24,026 bases of DNA. It comes from JBOHBN01 sp050698355 (GTDB lineage: Bacteria; Actinomycetota; Actinomycetes; Streptosporangiales; WHST01). Below, piece after piece: positions 22,553 through 24,026 of this stretch. The stretch's first letter is position 1, and each line of letters begins with the position of its first letter. Location: NCBI GenBank assembly GCA_050698355.1, contig JBOHBN010000290.1, forward strand, positions 1 through 24,026. The letters run 5' to 3'. The notes below the pieces were generated by a model that worked only from the letters and a program-made list of their open reading frames with translations, was not told the origin of the DNA and searched no databases. The position numbers and the translations under genes were made by a program.

Positions 22553-22781
22553 GCCGGTCACCACATCCGCTCGCCACAACCATCACCGGCTGCGGGACCA
22601 CGCGTACGGGCGCGGGCGGCGCGCTCGTACTGCCGGCGCTGCGCAGCGCGGCGACCGTCTCGCGCAGATCCCGTATCTCGCGGAAGAGCGACTCGACCAG
22701 CTCGGGATGGACGTCCGCCCCCTGCGTCTGCGGCATCGTCAAGGGGTACGAACACCGTGGGCATCGGTGCCGCTCGGCCAT
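22524..22781 (-). CDS. Small CxxC protein with predicted coiled coil, unknown function
   Basis: 85 aa. It begins MAERHRCPRCSYPL, where the CPRC pair could be half of a zinc ribbon. A heptad-like segment VHPELVESLFREIRDLRETVAALR (about 24-48) follows, then a proline/valine-rich linker and a polar end (GCGDRHDQDGRKAS). The ATG at 22779-22781 has AGGTGA upstream at good spacing. Earlier in-frame starts (ATG at the MDAHATG position, or GTG near 22916) would extend it by 17 to 45 residues. Third-position GC supports coding. It precedes and overlaps the MetV-like gene, so it probably belongs to the same operon, with a possible role in assembling or recruiting the MetV/MetF pair. No family recognised. 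Confidence 0.6.
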   Translation of the reverse strand: MAERHRCPRCSYPLTMPQTQGADVHPELVESLFREIRDLRETVAALRSAGSTSAPPAPVRVVPQPVMVVASGCGDRHDQDGRKAS

Positions 22782-22944
22782 CCAGATCACCTGCCAGACA
22801 TTGCGTCCACGCCCCGTTGCGTGTGCGTCCATGATCCCGTCGGTACCGCCCTGGCAATAGTCGGCTTCCGACACAAATTCGCGACCGGCCCGGTTGTGTG
22901 GCGGGCACAACACCACCGGGTCGACCGCTGGTCACCCATAACGT

Positions 22945-22984
22945 GTCAGTAGCTCAGCCCGCCATGGCGAGCTGAGCTACTGAC
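22945..22984. promoter_or_regulatory. 40-bp near-perfect dyad upstream of hrpA
   Basis: GTCAGTAGCTCAGC (22945-22958) pairs with 22971-22984, and CGCCATGGCG forms the symmetric centre; the only break is the pair 22959/22970. It lies between divergent genes, so it cannot be a terminator for either. Its right end covers the probable -35 of hrpA. A regulator operator, a mobile palindromic repeat, or a remnant are all possible. The rest of the divergent region (22782-22944) shows no gene I can support. Confidence 0.6.
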
Positions 22985-23007
22985 TGATTCCGAGAACTGC
23001 CTATCCT
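22980..23007 (+). promoter_or_regulatory. Candidate hrpA promoter
   Basis: CTGACT at 22980-22985 and TATCCT at 23002-23007 resemble -35 (TTGACN) and -10 (TAnnnT) boxes with a 16-base spacer. Transcription would start about six bases past the -10, within a few bases of the ATG at 23017, giving a very short or absent leader. Confidence 0.5.
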
Positions 23008-23016
23008 GGCGGAGGT

Positions 23017-24026
23017 ATGCCTACTCCCCCGGATCTGGACGCTCAGCAGCGGATCGCGGCGCGACGCGCCAGCGTTCCCACGCTGAGCTATCCAGAAGAG
23101 CTACCGGTCAGCCAGGCACGCGAGGAGCTGCTGACCGCCATCCGCGACAACCAGGTCGTGATCGTCGCGGGCGAGACGGGGTCGGGCAAGACCACGCAGC
23201 TGCCGAAGATCTGCCTCGAGCTGGGGCGGGGCGTGCGCGGCACGATCGGCCATACCCAGCCGCGCCGGCTTGCCGCCCGTACGGTCGCCGAGCGCCTCTC
23301 CGACGAGCTCGGCACCGAGCGAGGCGCCCAGGTCGGCTACAAGATCCGCTTCACCGAGCGCCTACACGAGGACACCCTGGTCAAGCTGATGACAGACGGG
23401 ATCCTGCTGGCCGAGATCCAGCACGACCGCCGGCTGCAGCGCTACGACACGTTGATCATCGACGAGGCGCACGAGCGCAGCCTCAACGTCGACTTCCTGC
23501 TCGGCTACCTGAAGCGGCTGCTGCCGAAACGGCCGGACCTCAAGCTCATCATCACCTCGGCCACGATCGACCCCGAGCGCTTCAGCGAGCAGTTCGGTGG
23601 GGCACCGATCGTCTCAGTGACCGGTCGTACGTACCCGGTCGAGGTCCGCTACAGCCCGAACGACGACGCGGACACCGACCAGGCCCAGGCGATCCGGGTG
23701 GCGGTACACGAGCTCGCCGCGGAGGGACCGGGAGACGTCCTCGTCTTCTTGAGCGGGGAGCGGGAGATCCGCGACACCGGCGACCTGCTTGCACGAGAAG
23801 ACCTGCGCGACACCGAGATTCTCCCGCTGTACGCCCGACTGTCGACCGCCGAGCAACACCGGGTCTTCCAACCGCATACGGGACGCCGGATCGTACTGGC
23901 CACCAACATCGCCGAGACGTCGCTCACCGTGCCTGGCATCAGGTACGTAGTGGATCCCGGCACCGCGCGCATCTCCCGCTACAGCCAGCGCACCAAGGTG
24001 CAGCGGCTGCCGATCGAGCCCATCTC
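23017..24026 (+). CDS. hrpA: DEAH-box ATP-dependent RNA helicase HrpA (5' part)
   Basis: First 336 residues; the gene continues beyond the window. Superfamily 2 helicase motifs in order: motif I GETGSGKTT (52-60), QPRRLAAR (Ia, 81-88), motif II DEAH (149-152), motif III SAT (181-183), then the second RecA domain begins with VLVFLSGEREI and motif V ATNIAETSLTVPGI. This pattern is HrpA/DEAH type, which unwinds structured RNA, rather than a Ski2 or DEAD type. Start ATG 23017-23019 is the only one possible before an upstream in-frame stop. GGAGG is only one base from it, too close for normal ribosome binding. It is divergent from the methyl-transfer operon with a 40-bp dyad between. Confidence 0.95.
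   Translation, partial: MPTPPDLDAQQRIAARRASVPTLSYPEELPVSQAREELLTAIRDNQVVIVAGETGSGKTTQLPKICLELGRGVRGTIGHTQPRRLAARTVAERLSDELGTERGAQVGYKIRFTERLHEDTLVKLMTDGILLAEIQHDRRLQRYDTLIIDEAHERSLNVDFLLGYLKRLLPKRPDLKLIITSATIDPERFSEQFGGAPIVSVTGRTYPVEVRYSPNDDADTDQAQAIRVAVHELAAEGPGDVLVFLSGEREIRDTGDLLAREDLRDTEILPLYARLSTAEQHRVFQPHTGRRIVLATNIAETSLTVPGIRYVVDPGTARISRYSQRTKVQRLPIEPI

Overview
The window is a high-GC actinobacterial chromosome segment. GTG starts, very high G+C at third codon positions, ATGA/GTGA stop-start overlaps and the gene content all say so: a BldC-type regulator, a DUF4229 protein, a TQxA thioester surface protein, and menaquinone and System II cytochrome c maturation genes. The same families lie near each other around Rv0524-Rv0558 of Mycobacterium tuberculosis, so the core is an old, conserved respiratory neighbourhood. 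The genus cannot be settled from the sequence.

Region 1 (1-8475) holds menaquinone biosynthesis. On the minus strand are ogt, a spermidine-synthase-like protein and menG in one overlapping run, and separately menC-menD. menE (+) diverges from menC. menB (+) follows after a secreted thioester-domain protein (-) sitting between menE and menB. A DUF4229 membrane protein (-) converges on menB. menA, menF and menH are not in the window. Long hairpins separate convergent genes at 61-116 and 8176-8227, and a third (5885-5912) lies inside the end of menE.

Region 2 (8507-11155) holds an unrecognised four-helix membrane protein, a PLP-dependent threonine/serine dehydratase with an Lrp/AsnC regulator just upstream in the same direction, and a BldC-like regulator.

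Region 3 (11146-18466, all minus) holds respiratory haem genes: hemL - histidine phosphatase, then resA - ccdA - resB - ccsB. The two halves are separated by a GNAT acetyltransferase and a flavin-type oxidoreductase gene of visibly lower GC, which look inserted. HemL supplies haem precursor. ResA/CcdA reduce apocytochrome thiols and ResB/CcsB attach haem, feeding the menaquinone-dependent chain served by region 1.

Region 4 (18523-22781, minus) is the least conventional part. It is a tightly packed cluster of a small CxxC protein, a MetV-type cysteine-rich protein, a MetF-type methylene-tetrahydrofolate reductase, a MidA-like SAM-dependent methyltransferase and a half-length 'core' MetE that keeps the zinc/homocysteine site but lacks the N-terminal folate-binding half. 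It looks like a self-contained one-carbon route whose final methyl carrier is not obvious. A 40-bp dyad separates it from the divergent hrpA helicase gene (+), which runs off the right edge.

Several first genes of transcription units lack a Shine-Dalgarno sequence and have a TAnnnT -10-like box 6-7 nt before the start codon, suggesting leaderless mRNAs.
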